Source of the DNA: Sabethes cyaneus
Taxonomy: Eukaryota; Arthropoda; Insecta; Diptera; Culicidae
Assembly: GCF_943734655.1 (NCBI RefSeq)
Contig: NC_071353.1
Location: 143,071,907 to 143,135,906, forward strand
Reading direction: 5' to 3'
DNA: 64,000 nt
Shown here: in pieces, positions 10,825 through 23,190 of the stretch
Position numbering within the stretch: position 1 is the first letter of the stretch
Layout of the letters: every line of letters starts with the position of its first letter
Translations under genes and position numbers: made by a program
Notes under the pieces: generated by a model
What the model was told of the DNA's origin: nothing
The model's input: the letters and a program-made list of their open reading frames with translations, nothing else
Database searches by the model: none

Positions 10825-13570
10825 CATGTTTATCCTTTACTGCTGGTAAATAGCGGAGCTCATTTCGAATTAAATTTGCGCTTTTCTTTGTAACCAAATC
10901 CGAGGATTTTCGTTCGCTGCCGGGTGCTTCCTGCCGAGGCGAGAGGAATGAAAGCGGAAATTCAGACACGTTATCTTCTTCAACCAGACAGTTGCAGGCT
11001 CTTTTCCGAAGCTTCCGCCTTCGAGTTGCGAGCTGAGTCGAGTGGGAGGCTGCGGCTGGAGGTGAAGTGGCTCAATACTAAGTGCACATCTGTTGCCAAC
11101 TGGCACACGAAGTAGAGCGAGCGCATTCCGGTGGCAACAATTCGTCGAGCCGCGGTTCGCTGTAGAACCGCCACCGCCGCCGCCCGGAGAGATGCCGTTC
11201 ATTCTACTGCACTAACTAACTTGCCAAGGAAGGCGTTACACAACAATGACACAAATCCGTTCCTGTGCTGTGTAAGTTGGCATGTTGAACGAAAGCGAGA
11301 AAACAGCCGGCAGAATAGGGAGTTTGGAGCAGAAAAAAAACGAAATGTAGTTCAAAATTGCCTTTAGGCGAACAAACAAAATGAATTTCCACGCTTTTCT
11401 CCTTCCTTCCCTGAGCGTTCAGCTTAGCGTCAAATACCCATCCAATGAACGTAATGCAGTTTGGAGATGTTTCCATAAATGATACCGCTTGAAGAGACTG
11501 AGCAATTTTTTCCATTGTTAGATCATTTACATTTATTCCTATTTCACTATATGGAAATGTTTTCCAAAACAGCAAACTATAGCGTTGAATTACTCAAGAA
11601 TAATTTATTCTACTATTTGATAGTTTTGGGCACGATCATGACTAACTTATATTACACTAGAGACCAGGAAACATGCATTTTTAACTATCTTTACCCAACG
11701 TGCGTTGCAGGACATCCAATTGTAAATCTACTAAAGGGTACACGGTCACAAAAAAAAATTCTACGAACATTCCTTCTGCAGTTTTTTATCCCCAACTGTC
11801 CGCCCCAATAATATGTGGCCAAATTCACCGGTTTCTTTACAAAAGCATGGTCAAGGTTGACGTCCAGTCCAATGGAAGTGTATTTCGTCCCTTGTGTCAC
11901 ATTTTGGTGGCCCCTGGGAGGCCACGGTCAAGTCGGGACAGACACGTCTGTAGAAAACAATAGACACTGTCTACGTTACCTACAAGGACATACTCGCACT
12001 GCCAGCGCAGATAAATAAGCCTCAATTTCCGTCAGCTAGCTGCATTGCCAGGCTATCCGGCATTTCACGGTCGCAAGCAGTCTCCAAGTTATTCCAGAAG
12101 TCGCTTTTAAAGAATCTCTCGATACCCGCCTAAGTCACTGGGATTTGTCTCAGATACAACTTCAAACTATTTAGCTTCGCTGGTATACAGACTTTCAGAG
12201 TACTTGCAGCAACCTACTTGTTGTTGATGTATCGAGTTGCTATCTCGCCATCGAATAAATCAAGATAAGTTGCTATTCTGTTCCTGTGGTTCCTGCACAG
12301 CAGCGAGTGATTCTATGTGACCTGCGGAAGTTTCATTCGACAAACGAGCATAAGTATTCTGTTTTCATTCGTGTATTGCTGCCGCGAGTAATTGCTATGC
12401 AAATTGGGTCCTAAAATTTGTGATAAAAAGATGATTTTTTTAGAAGAAACGATAAAGCTTCCCATTATGACTACCAGAGTATAGTTTTTTATTTTTAAAA
12501 AAGATGCAGAGCACTAAAAAATTAAAAAACAAAAATATTGTAATTTATTCTCCCTTGACATTAGAGATCTTCCTTGACATAACGAAAATAACACGTTTCT
12601 GGCAACTATGATAACTTTTACTCACTGGCAACTCTGGTTTGACATTAGAGCAGCTGATCGTTTTGACAGTTACAGCTTCGCAGTAGTCTCTTGTGCTTGT
12701 CGTCTGCGTTTTGCTGGTCGTGAGGAAGTGGAACATCAAATTTGTACTAGTTATCGGATAAAAGTTTTGGTTCGGGCAATGTATTCCAATCCATCGATTC
12801 ACGGTGCTAGACTTTGTCCAAATCTAGTTTGCGCTAAGAATAACTAAACGATGTCAAACTGATGGCCAACAGTATAATCTCGGTACAATCGACCCCGCAG
12901 AACAGTATGAAAAAAAAACGCCAACCGAAACTGGCACCGTATTATCAATCAGATTGGTATGTTCTGCTACTCTGACGTGAATCAGCAGTAGGGCGAACGG
13001 CAGACCAAAAATTTCTGTGCGTTTCTAACCAAACACGGTCGCATCTCGATGGCGGGTGTTGCATCCGAAAACTGAAGCCATTCACGCTGTGACCAAGTGC
13101 AGTCGCTACGCTTATTGCTGATTTTGACAAAGGCCTTAATTAAACTAAGATGACCGGAACCGGAAAATGAGCTCTAAACTCAGAAAATGTTTTAGGTCGC
13201 GATTGCCAAGCCATTTCCTGACTTTGCAACTTTTGACTTTTTGACACACTATCACATGAGCGTGAAGGTAAACAAAAAGTTTTCCGTGACATTTCAAGAC
13301 ATACTATGGTTTCTTTTTATAATTCGTGTTGTCTAGACACCGCTTGACACAACCATGCACAACTATAGTTTGTCTATATAAGGTTGCCAAATGTTTATTT
13401 TTTGTTCAAAATTTCACAAAATTAAAAAAAAAGGTTTTTAACGGCGATAGCCTTAAAATATAAAATTGAATATCAAAATATGTGTTCCTAACCCTAACCT
13501 CATCGATTCAAGCTAAAAACGACATAGGGCTTTAGGACCCAATTGCAAATCACTCTGACCAGCTATTGTA
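10825..13570. other. Unique DNA, no supported gene
   Basis: No domain-bearing frame was found. The stretch 11,880-12,400 has TTTTGGTGGCCCCTGGGAGG and a GAATAAAT signal, reminiscent of LTR-retrotransposon border sequence. No second LTR was located, so no element is called. Confidence 0.5.
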
Positions 13571-13576
13571 CTGCCC

Positions 13577-14509
13577 ATAAACGCATAACAGTCCCATATG
13601 ACTTTTCACCATTTTTGAGATAAACCTGGGAATCATCTTTAAATTACCTATTCTTTCAATATTTCAAACAAAAAAGCTATGTTTGTTTCCAAAATGTTGA
13701 AAAAAATTTAAACTATGTCAGTCCCATATTACAAATAAACGCATAACGCAGTAGTGAAAGTATATGAATAAGCATTTGATTTTTGAAATTCCTGAACCGA
13801 TATGACTGCAACAACTACCAAACGAAAGATTTTATGGCCATACTATTGAAGAAAATTTGGAGCGGATACACGGTTCCGAAGCTATAGTCGGAACAAGTTC
13901 CGGAATGTATGGAACTTTAACCACCTTGAATCACCATAATTCCATTATACGACACCTCTAAGTACTCGAATTCGCAAAACTAGGCCATTGGTAGTTGTAT
14001 AAAGTGTTCAAGACGTCATTGACCATATCTAACCACATATCCGGAAATGCTCCGGATATCCCTACAGGGATCAGTATAGAACTAAAATACAGCATGTGAC
14101 ATCTCTAAGTACGCGAAAGTGCAAAACAACCTCAAAATAGTTCATTTGTCGTCATATAATATGTCCAGGATCACATTGGTCATACTCGGACACGTTCTGG
14201 GAGTGTTCCTGACACAGGAAAGCGACCAGTTTCTGAGTTGAACAAAACCCCTTATGCGACCCCACGATAACAAATTATAAATAAAAGCAGAAAATGCTAG
14301 GAACTGAAAGTTTATCTTCAGAGTTATCCTTACTCCCGTAAAATTTCAAATAGTTCAGTACAGACATTTGTAACAGTTGAATTAAACGTGCACGTGAATT
14401 ATCAAAACAACAACGACACGTGGTCTTGAAAATACTCCACCGGCAGTCATCGGCTCACCGGCAACGCAAGAATCAAGCCATGCTGTGAGAGTGACTGTTA
14501 TGCGTTTAT
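13577..14509. mobile_element. Putative ~930 bp non-autonomous element with 17 bp inverted ends
   Basis: ATAAACGCATAACAGTC at 13,577-13,593 is matched exactly in inverse at 14,493-14,509. A third, direct copy of the AATAAACGCATAAC core lies at about 13,733, and AGTCCCATAT occurs twice near the left end. No transposase frame is present. Clear target duplications were not found, so the true ends may lie slightly outside. Confidence 0.5.
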
Positions 14510-15186
14510 TCTTGCTTATTCAAGCACAAATACACGCATATCAGTAACTTCGGTAGTTTTTATAAGTTTTGGAACAAATTGTAGGTCACTTGTGAACAAA
14601 TTGCATGTAAAAGCATTCTATAATGTACATTCAAGTAATATTATGATGATTTGGACGATTTGTTTCCAAAATTTACTCAATATTTAAGAAAAAATGTAGC
14701 GGTTTCACAAATGCGTTTTTCGCCGCTGCACGTTTCTGCATATGTGACTGACTTCCAATTATGGACAGTGTAGATAGTTGGCAATATTTTGGAACTCTTG
14801 CTGTTAAATTATCGATAGTTGTTGATATCTATTAAATTACTTTTCTATATAGATTAATCGATACTTTTCATGAATTTGCGAGAGTACTAGAGCTACTAGC
14901 GCTAGAGATATGCAATGCACGGGTGAAAGCAAATATTTGTAATTTCGTTCTATTTCAATTATTATTGATTTTATTAATTTTATTAAACCAAATACGCGCC
15001 AGAATAATGAAACTGCCTTACTGCCCAAGTCATCAATGCCAATTGTCAATTTATTATCACAGTTTTATCACACCTGTTAAAGGCCAAAAAAGAACTGATC
15101 AATTAAGCTTAGAACCGCGTTACTTAATTTCACTTTTTCGGCGACAATCTGTCTATCGAATCCGTGCCGAGATCATTATTAGTGAC
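14510..15186. other. Unique AT-rich DNA, nothing recognised
   Basis: Neither strand shows a domain-bearing frame or a clear repeat until family G begins at 15,187. Confidence 0.5.
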
Positions 15187-15416
15187 TACAAATAAAATGG
15201 ATAACTTTTGCGCAGTCAATTAAGCAGATTTTCAGTTTAATTTCCTCTGCTATGTATGACGTCAAAAAAAATCCCACCGCAATCTGGAATATCTCCGAGA
15301 AAATGGAACGATAATTTACCAGCATTCTTTTTTGATTAAAGGCCTATCTAATGTGGTTCTTTTAAGACTAGTTTCATAAAAATCGATTGAAAATCAGTGG
15401 AGATAGAGCCAAAAGT
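15187..15416 (-). repeat. Family G dispersed repeat, copy 2, left part
   Basis: This stretch aligns with 8,525-8,750 at high identity (AAATGGATAACTTTTNCGCAG, AAAGGCCTATCTAATGTGG, AATCAGTGGAGATA). The alignment stops at AAAAGT (15,411-15,416). Its continuation, TTTTTGATGTCGGGGACGT, reappears after 20,310, so the repeat was split by an insertion. Confidence 0.85.
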
Positions 15417-15425
15417 TTATTTATT

Positions 15426-17561
15426 TATCTATACCTATAAAGAAGGATTTCTGTCTGTCTGTCTGTCTGTCCGTATGTTCCTTATAGAATCGAAAACTAC
15501 TGAACCAATCGGCATGAAAGTATGCATGTAGAGATTTTTTGGGGCCAGGAAAGGTTTTAGTGATGGTTAGAAACCCCTTCCCCCACTAAGAGGGGGGGCT
15601 CCCATACAAATGAAACACAAATTTCTGCATAACTCGACAACTAATCAAGCAAATAGAACAAAATTTGGCATGTGGGTGTTTTCGGTGACAAGAATTTATT
15701 CTATGGTAAATTGAGACCCCTACCCTCTTTATAAGGGGAATTATAATTCCTCTCCTCTTTAAAAGGGGGGGCTTCCATACAAATTTCCTCATAACTCGAG
15801 AACTAATCAAGCAAATGGAACCAAATTTGGCATGTGAAGGTTTTCGAGGGCAAGAATATTTTATATAGTAAATTAGGACCCCGCCCCACTTTAAGAGGGG
15901 GGGCTCCTGTACCAAAGAAACACAATTTTCCTCATAACTCGAGAAGTAATTAAGCAAATGGAACCAAATTTGGCATGTGGGTGTTTTTGGAGACAAAATT
16001 TTTTTCTATGATGAATTGGGACCCCTCCCCACTTTAGGAAGGGGGGCTCCTATACAAATGAAATGCAAATTTCCTCATAACTCGAGAATTAATCAAGCAA
16101 ATGGAACCAAATTTGGCATGTGAAAGTTTTCTAGGGCATGAATATTTTCTATGGTGAATTAGAACCCCTCCCCACTTTAAGAGGGGGGGCTCCTATACAA
16201 ACGAAATACAAATTTCCTCATAACTCGAGAACTAATCAAGCAAATGGAACCAAACTTGACACGTGGGTGTTTTTGGAGACAAAAATTTTTTCTATGATGA
16301 ATTGGGACCCCTACCCACTTTAGGAGGGGGGGGCTCCTATACAAATGAAATTCAAATTTCCTCATAACTCGAGAACTAATCAAGCAAATAGAACCAAATT
16401 TGGCATGTGGAGGTTTCTGGAGGCAAAAGTATTTTCTATGGTGAATTAGGACCCCTCCCAACTTTAAGAGGGGGTGCTTCTACACAAATGAAATACAAAT
16501 TTCCTCATAATTCGAGAACTAATCAAGCAAATGGAACCATATTTGGCATGTGGGTGTTTTTGGAGGCAACCATTTTTTCTATGATGAATTAGGACCCCTT
16601 ACCTTTTTAAGACGGGGGGCTCTCATACAAACGAAATACAAATTTCCTCATACCTCTAGAACTAATCAAGCAAATGGAACCAAATTTATCACCCACATGA
16701 TAAATTTGGTTCCATTTGCTTGATTAGTTCTAGAGTGTTTGTAAGCAAGAATATTTTCTATGGTATATTTTCTATGGATTTCCCCACTTTAAGAGGGGGG
16801 GGGGGTTCCTATACAAATGAAAAACAAATTTCCTCATAACTCGAGAACTAATCTAGCAAATGGAACCAAATTTGACATGTAAGTGGTTTTGGATGCAAGA
16901 TTTTTTTCTATGGTGAATTGGGACCCCTCTCCTCTTTAGAAAACGAATTATGACCCATCTCCCCTTTAGGAGGGTGGGCTTCCATACAAATGAAATGCAA
17001 ATTTCCTCTTATCTCGATAACTAATCAATCAAATGGAACCAAATTTGGCATGTGGGAGTTTTAGATGGCAGAAATTTTTTCTATGGTGATACGACCCCTT
17101 CCCCTTTTAAGATGGGGGGCTCCCATACAAATGAAATTCAAATTTCCTTATAACTTGAGAACTAATCAAGCAAATGGAACCAAATTTGGCAAGTGGGAGA
17201 TTTTGGAGTCTTGAATTTATTTCACGATAGTTAGAGACCTCTCACCCCTGTGGTAGGGGGATATGGACTCTCATACAAATAAAACAGAAATTTTTGCGAA
17301 ACTCAAAAACTAATCGAACTCGAGAAATTCGAGACTCTTCCATAAAACATTAGTCAATACAAGGCCACAAAAACTATCTATAGTAACACTAGATCATTCA
17401 GGACGAGACGGTCGCGAGTGTTGCCGGTGACCCGCCGTCGGAAGCGCCGCCCACTGGGGGGCTTGCAAAACTCGAGATTGTGACAAAGATCATCCGAGAT
17501 TCATGATTTATGTACAACACAGGTTAATTTGTGGCAATACGAAGTTTGTCGGGTCAGCTAG
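15426..17561 (+). mobile_element. Non-autonomous Helitron, copy 1
   Basis: The element starts with TCTATACCTATAAAG and ends with CTAG. It lies between A (15,425) and T (17,562), the classic Helitron target. Eleven bases before CTAG is a short hairpin, GGCAA / TTGTC with one G-T pair and loop TACGAAGT. A (TGTC)n tract follows the 5' end. The interior is about a dozen units of ~145 bp containing CTCGAGAACTAATCAAGC and runs of G and C. No Rep/helicase is encoded. Minus-strand frames rich in ISSRVMRKF are the unit translated and are not genes. It inserted into the A-rich tail of the Jockey-like element that surrounds it. Confidence 0.9.
16654..16735. repeat. Perfect 38 bp palindrome inside Helitron copy 1
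   Basis: Positions 16,654-16,691 and 16,698-16,735 are exact inverse copies separated by CCCACA. The arm is the usual TCTAGAACTAATCAAGC segment of the Helitron unit, so one unit part has been copied in inverse orientation beside itself. Confidence 0.9.
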
Positions 17562-20304
17562 TTTATTATAAATTATATTCATCTGACTAAGTCTTAATGA
17601 AACATATAGCACAAGTCAACAAATTAATATTATATCCAGTCAGTTCTCTTCAATTTTTGCACAAATTTTCCGGTAGATTCACCAAAATCGAACAGTCCTT
17701 CAGCCTGCGTGAATGTCCGGATACATGCAGTCATTGGTTCATGGTACCCAAACGTGGTTCGATGAAACTCGGTATGCAATAGCGCCGTGGTGCGTAAATG
17801 TCTTTGCGATGCACGAAAGATTAGTTTTGTCAGTAAGGTCGGTGAATCAATGTCATGGTTAAGTATTTTTGCGTTGAGAACAAGCGTTGCCTGTTGAACT
17901 TTGCGGCGCCGTTCCAAAGTGTCTAAGTCTAGCAGGCGACATCGTTCTTGATACGGCGGAAGATTATCAGGATCTCTCCAAGGCAAATCCCTTAGGGCCA
18001 TACGGATGAATCTTCTTTGAATGCGCTCGATTCTTAAAATTTAGGTGAGCTGATAGGGCTGCCAGATCATACTTGCATTTTCAAGCACAGGACGGACTAA
18101 CGCACAGTATAACGATTTTAGACAGTGAGGATCCTTGAAATCTCTCCCAATTTTGGCAATAAATCCAAGCTGTCGAGATGCTTTCGAAATAATAGCAGAA
18201 TAGTGAAGGTTAAACGTAAGTTTGGCGTCGAGTACGATGCCGAGGTCGCTAACGTGATCCACCCTCCTGAGAGTACTCCCGTCTATGTTATAGTCGAAGA
18301 TAATTGGGCTCTGGATGCGGTGAAAAGTGATTACCTCACATTTTCCTGTGCTTACAATCAAGTAGTTCAACTTGCACCAGTTCACGAAGACGTCTAGTAA
18401 TTCTTGCAGCCGGAGACAATCGTCGATGGAACGCACGGGAAGAAACAATTTAAGGTCGTCAGCGTAAATAAGTGCGCATCCGCAGAGCAAAGGTCCCATG
18501 TTGCTTCCTTGGGGGACACCAGATTTATTGGTGAACACACACGAAACGGCAGATTCTAGTTTAACTTGCAAGACTCTGTCGCTCAAATATGAACTAATCC
18601 ACGACAATAACCGCTATGAGGCCCCCAGTCGCTGAAGTTTTCGTAGAAGGATACGGTGGTCGATACGGTCAAATGCAGCTTTCAGGTCAGTGTATACTGC
18701 GTCCACTTGTGCTTTTTCCTCGAGTAGCACAATGCACGTGAAAGCAAAATCGAGTAGGTTAGTTGAGACCGATCGCCCAGGCATAAACCCGTGCTGGTAG
18801 AAGGATATATAGTTCTTCGTACGAATGAGAATTTCGCTACTTACGATAATTTCGAAAAGCTTGGAGCCAGCAGACAAGCTTGTGATACCTCTGTAGTTCC
18901 GTACATTTCGGCGATCACCACTCTTATGGACGGGGAACATGAAGGATTGTTTCCAGATACCAGGAAATTTACCTGGCGTAAAGGATTTGTTGAAAATGCG
19001 ACACAGTGGCGTAAATAATTCTAATGCACAGCGGCAAAAGATAGCAGCAGGAATTCCATCGGGCCCCGCGGAGAAGGATCGCTTCAACTTACGTGCTGCT
19101 TCAACAACCATTATTGGGGTAATTTCAAAGCTGTCGAGGTCAACTAGTCCTTCTGGAACGTTTGCCGCAGCCGATTCAGCTTCAGCATCAGAAGCGAATG
19201 TATTGGCGAACACAGAGGAGAAGAAAGATGCGAACATTTCACAAAAGTCCATGACGGAACGCGCCTCGGAGCCGTCAAGATAAACATTAGCAGGAATAGA
19301 AGCACCTTTGCGTTTCGAGTTGACAAAACTCCAAAAACCTTTTGGGTTCCTTCGCAGGTCAGTTTGTACACGGAGAACATGAGACTTGTACAGGGAAGCG
19401 TTGAGCTGGCGATATTCGTCACTAGTCCGTTTGAATTCACGTTTCGATTCTGCGGATCTATGTTGTCGATGCTTACGAAGATAAGTGTTACGTGCTCGCT
19501 TTAATGAACGTAAACGACTAGTACCCCAAGGCGGTGTGCGACGTTGTTTAACAAATGGTAGTTAGAAGGTAAGAAGTTCATCTAGCTCTTTCATACCAAG
19601 TAAACCTTCCCAGTCAAAGTTCCGCAAATACTGTGAGAGCAAGTCAAAATCTATTTTGCGATAGTTCAATTGTCGGTGTTCAATTTCGGGTGGCGAGTAA
19701 TTCTCGAGATAACCACTAATAACTGGCAACGAAATCAACAACGGGGGATGATGAGTGTCAACGGGAAGCAGTGGTGCAACACACGTGTCAACGGATACAG
19801 CATGGTCTGCAGAATGGAAAACTAAATCGAGTACTCTACCAAGCTGATTACGCTCCAGATTAGCTTGTTGGAGGTTGAGAAAGTCCATTCCGTCGACCAA
19901 AATCGTACTCGCAGCGGAGAGGTGCGATGTATTAGTGGGCCGAATCGTGCCATCATTGTAGTCCCAAGTAATACGCGGTTGATTATTATCACCGCAAATC
20001 AGGACAGCTTCAATTGAGCGGGTCTTTTCACACAACTCACGAATGGAAGAAACATGCGACTCGATCACAACAGTATCTTGACTTTTGTCGGGTGGTATGT
20101 ATATGGTGCTTAACAGGATTTTCAAACCGCGAATATTTGCAGTAACACATACCTGCTCTAAGGTACTTCCATGCGCTGACGTAAGAAGGGCACATGAGTG
20201 TTGCCGAGCAATAGCAATCAGTACTCCACCGAAACTGCGCTTGTCACTGTTACGAGCAGAACGATCGCAGCGAAAAACACTGAACTTTTCACCAAACTTT
20301 AACT
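17562..20304 (-). pseudogene. Jockey-like retrotransposon ORF2, best-preserved copy
   Basis: Reading leftwards from about 20,304, one frame runs nearly the whole length. It shows the end of the endonuclease (FGGVLIAIARQ, LLSTIYIPPDKS, LICGDNNQP), a linker (KGFWSFVNSKRKGAS), then RT motifs: SAGPDGIPAAIF, NYRGITSLSAGSKLFEI, VYTDLKAAFDRIDH, GVPQGSNMGPLL and the catalytic YADDLKLF, then the thumb, RIERIQRRF and a C-terminus near 17,630. In-frame stops lie at about 19,562, 18,614 and 18,041. An in-frame deletion before YADD removes roughly a dozen residues. The 5' part of the endonuclease and all of ORF1 are missing. AAAAGT at 15,411-15,416 and 20,305-20,310 is the likely target duplication, so the insertion spans 15,417-20,304 with the Helitron nested in its tail. 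Confidence 0.9.
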
Positions 20305-20310
20305 AAAAGT

Positions 20311-20429
20311 ACTTTCATTTTTGATGTCGGGGACGTTAGGGTTAGGGTAAATTAGTGAAGGTGTTCGGACATCGATACCGTCCGAATTTTTACGCAGCGT
20401 GCTACTCAGCAAAACTGAAATTTCGAATA
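20311..20429 (-). repeat. Family G dispersed repeat, copy 2, right part (short)
   Basis: TTTTTGATGTCGGGGACGT matches the sequence that follows the insertion point in copy 1 (about 8,765). After about 40 bases the similarity fades. A GTTAGGGTTAGGG stretch follows and then the next Helitron begins. Confidence 0.65.
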
Positions 20430-20451
20430 TCTATACCTATAAAGAAGGATT

Positions 20452-20524
<73 letters not shown>

Positions 20525-23023
20525 TTTGTGTTCCTTATAGAATCAAAAACTACTGAACCAATCGGCGTGAAAATTTGCATGTAGAGGTTTTTAGGGCCAG
20601 GAAAGGTTTTAGTGATGGTTAGAGACCCCTCCCCCCACTAAGAGGGGGGGCTCCCATACAAATGAAACACAAATTTCTGCATAATTCGAGAACTAATTAA
20701 GCAAATAGAACCAAATTTGGCATGTGGGTGTTTTCGGTGACAAGAATTTATTCTAGGGTAATTTGAGACCCCTCCCCTCTTTATAAGGGGAATTATAACT
20801 CCTCTCCCCTTTAAGAGGGGGGGTTTCCATACCAATTTCCTCATAACTCGAGAACTAATCAAGCAAATGGAACCAAATTTGGCATATGAAGGTTTTCGAG
20901 GGCAAGAAAATTTTCTATGTTGAATTAGGACCCCTCCTCACTTTAAGAGGGGGGGCTCCTGTACAAATGAAATACCAATTTCCTCATAACTCGAGAACTA
21001 ATCAAGCAAATGGAACCAAATTTGGCATGTGTGTGTTTTTGAAGACAAAATTTTTTTCTATGATGAATTGGGACCCCTCCCCACTTTAAGAGGGGGGGGC
21101 TCCTATACAAACGAAATACAAATTTCCTTATAACTCGAGAGCTAATCCAGCAAATGGAACCAAATTTGGCATGTAGGTGTTTTTGGAGGCAAGAATGTTT
21201 TCTATGATGAATAAGAACCTCTCCCCACTTTAGGAGGGGGGGCTCCTATACAAATGAAATACAAATTTCCACATAACTCGAGAACTAATCAAGCAAATAG
21301 AACCAAATTTGGCATGTGGGTGTTTTCGGTGACAAGAATTTATTCTATGGTAAATTGAGACCCCTCCCTCTTTATAAGAGGAATTGTAACTCCTCTCTCC
21401 TTTAAGAGGGGGGGCTGCCATACAAATTTTCTCATAACTCGAGAACTAAGCAAGCAAATGGAACCAACTTTGGCATGTGAAGGTTTTCGAGGGCAAGAAA
21501 ATTTTCTACGGTGAATTAGGACCCCTCCCCACTCTAAGAGGGGGGGCTCCTGTACAAATGATATACAAATTTCCTCCTAACTCGAGAACTAATCAAGCAA
21601 ATAGAACAACATTTGGCATGTGGGTGTTTTTTTTGGTGACAAGAATTTATTCTATGGTGAATTGAGACCCCTCCCCTCTTTATAAGAGGAATTATAACTC
21701 CTCTCCCCTTTAAGAGGGGGGACTTCCATACAAATTTCCTCATAACTCGAGAACTAATCAAGCAAATGCAACCAAATTTGGCATGTGAAGGTTTTCGAGA
21801 GCAAGAAAATTTTCTATGGTGAATTAGGACCCCTCCCCACTTTAAGAGGAGGGGCTCCTGTACAAATGAAATACAAATTTCCTCATAACTCGAGAACTAA
21901 TCAAGCGAATTGAACCAAATTTGGCATGTGTGTGTTTTTGGAGACAATTTTTTTTTCAATGATGAATTGGGACCCCTCCCCACTTTAGGAGGGGGGGTCC
22001 TGTACAAACGAGATACAAATTTCCTCATAACTCGAGAACTAATCCAGCAAATGGAACCAAATTTGGCATGTAGGTGTTTTTGGAGGCAAGAATATTTTCT
22101 GTGATGAATTAGGACCTCTTCCCACATTAGGAGGGGGGGCTCCAATACAAATGAAATACAAATTTCCCCATAACTCGAGAACTAATCAAGCAAATGGAAC
22201 CAACTTTGGCATGTGAAGGTTTTCGAGGGCAGGAAAATTTTCTACGGTGAATTAGGACCCCTCCCCACTCTAAGAGGGGGGGCTCCTGTACAAATGAAAT
22301 ACAAATTTCCTCCTAACTCGAGAACTAATCAAGCAAATAGAACAACATTTGGCATGTGGGTGTTTTTGGAGGCAACCATTTTTCCCATGATGATTAGGAT
22401 CATTAGGACTTCTTACCTTTTTAGGAGGGGGGGGGGGCTCCCATTCAAACGAAATACAAATTTGCTCATAACTTTAGAACTAATCAAGTAAATGGAACCA
22501 AATTTGGCATGTGAGAGTTTTAGATGGCAGAATTTTTTTTCTGTGGTGTATTACGACCCCTTTCCCTTTTAAGAGGGTGGGCTTCCATACAAATGAAATA
22601 CAAATTTCCTTATAATTTGAGTACTAATCAAGCAAATGGAACCAAATTTAGCATGTAGGAGATTTTTGAGTCTTGAATTTATTTTATGATAGTTAGAGAC
22701 CTCTCACCCCTGTGGTAGGGGGATATGGACTCTCATACAAATAAAACAGAAATTTTGGCGAAACTCAAAAACTAATCCAACTCGAGAAATTCGAGACTCT
22801 TCCATAAAACATTAATCAATAACAAGACCACAAAAACTATCTATAGTAACACTAGATCATTCAGGACGAGCCGGTCGCGAGTGTTGCCGGTGACCCGCCG
22901 TCGGAAGCGCCGCCCACTGGGGGACTTGCAAAACTCGAGAAGTGATAAAGATCATCCGAGATTCATGATTTATGTACAACACAGGTTAATTTGTGGCAAT
23001 ACGAAGTTTGTCGGGTCAGCTAG
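20430..23023 (+). mobile_element. Non-autonomous Helitron, copy 2
   Basis: It has the same ends as copy 1: TCTATACCTATAAAG preceded by A, and the GGCAA/TTGTC hairpin followed by CTAG and then T. A (TCTG)n tract of about 70 bases lies at 20,453-20,525. The interior holds about sixteen ~145 bp units, several of them near identical in pairs, for example around 21,480-21,600 and 22,215-22,340, which points to recent unit amplification. No protein is encoded. Confidence 0.9.
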
Positions 23024-23190
23024 TATACCTATAAAAAAGGATTTCTGTCTGTCTGTCTATCTCTATGTTCCTTTTAGAATCGAAAACTACTGAACCGATC
23101 GGCGTGAAAATTTGCATGTAGGGCTACGGAAGGTTCTCTCGATGACAAAAGACCCCTCCCCCCACTAAGAGGGGGGGCTTCTCATACAAA
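23024..23190 (+). mobile_element. Helitron 5'-end fragment abutting copy 2
   Basis: TATACCTATAAAAAAGG starts at the base after the CTAG of copy 2, in head-to-tail orientation and lacking its own TC. The TGTC tract and the first unit follow. It is cut off at 23,190 where a fresh 5' end begins. Confidence 0.8.

Noticed and set aside
15586..16461. Minus-strand frames with repeated LISSRVMRKF, also seen in the other Helitron copies
   Set aside because: They follow the ~145 bp Helitron unit and end at its edges; no conserved start or stop and no known domain.
19144..19440. Separate minus-strand gene overlapping the Jockey-like element
   Set aside because: The adjacent phase carries the recognisable KGFWSFVNSKRKGAS linker and joins the RT frame; this one is a shadow.
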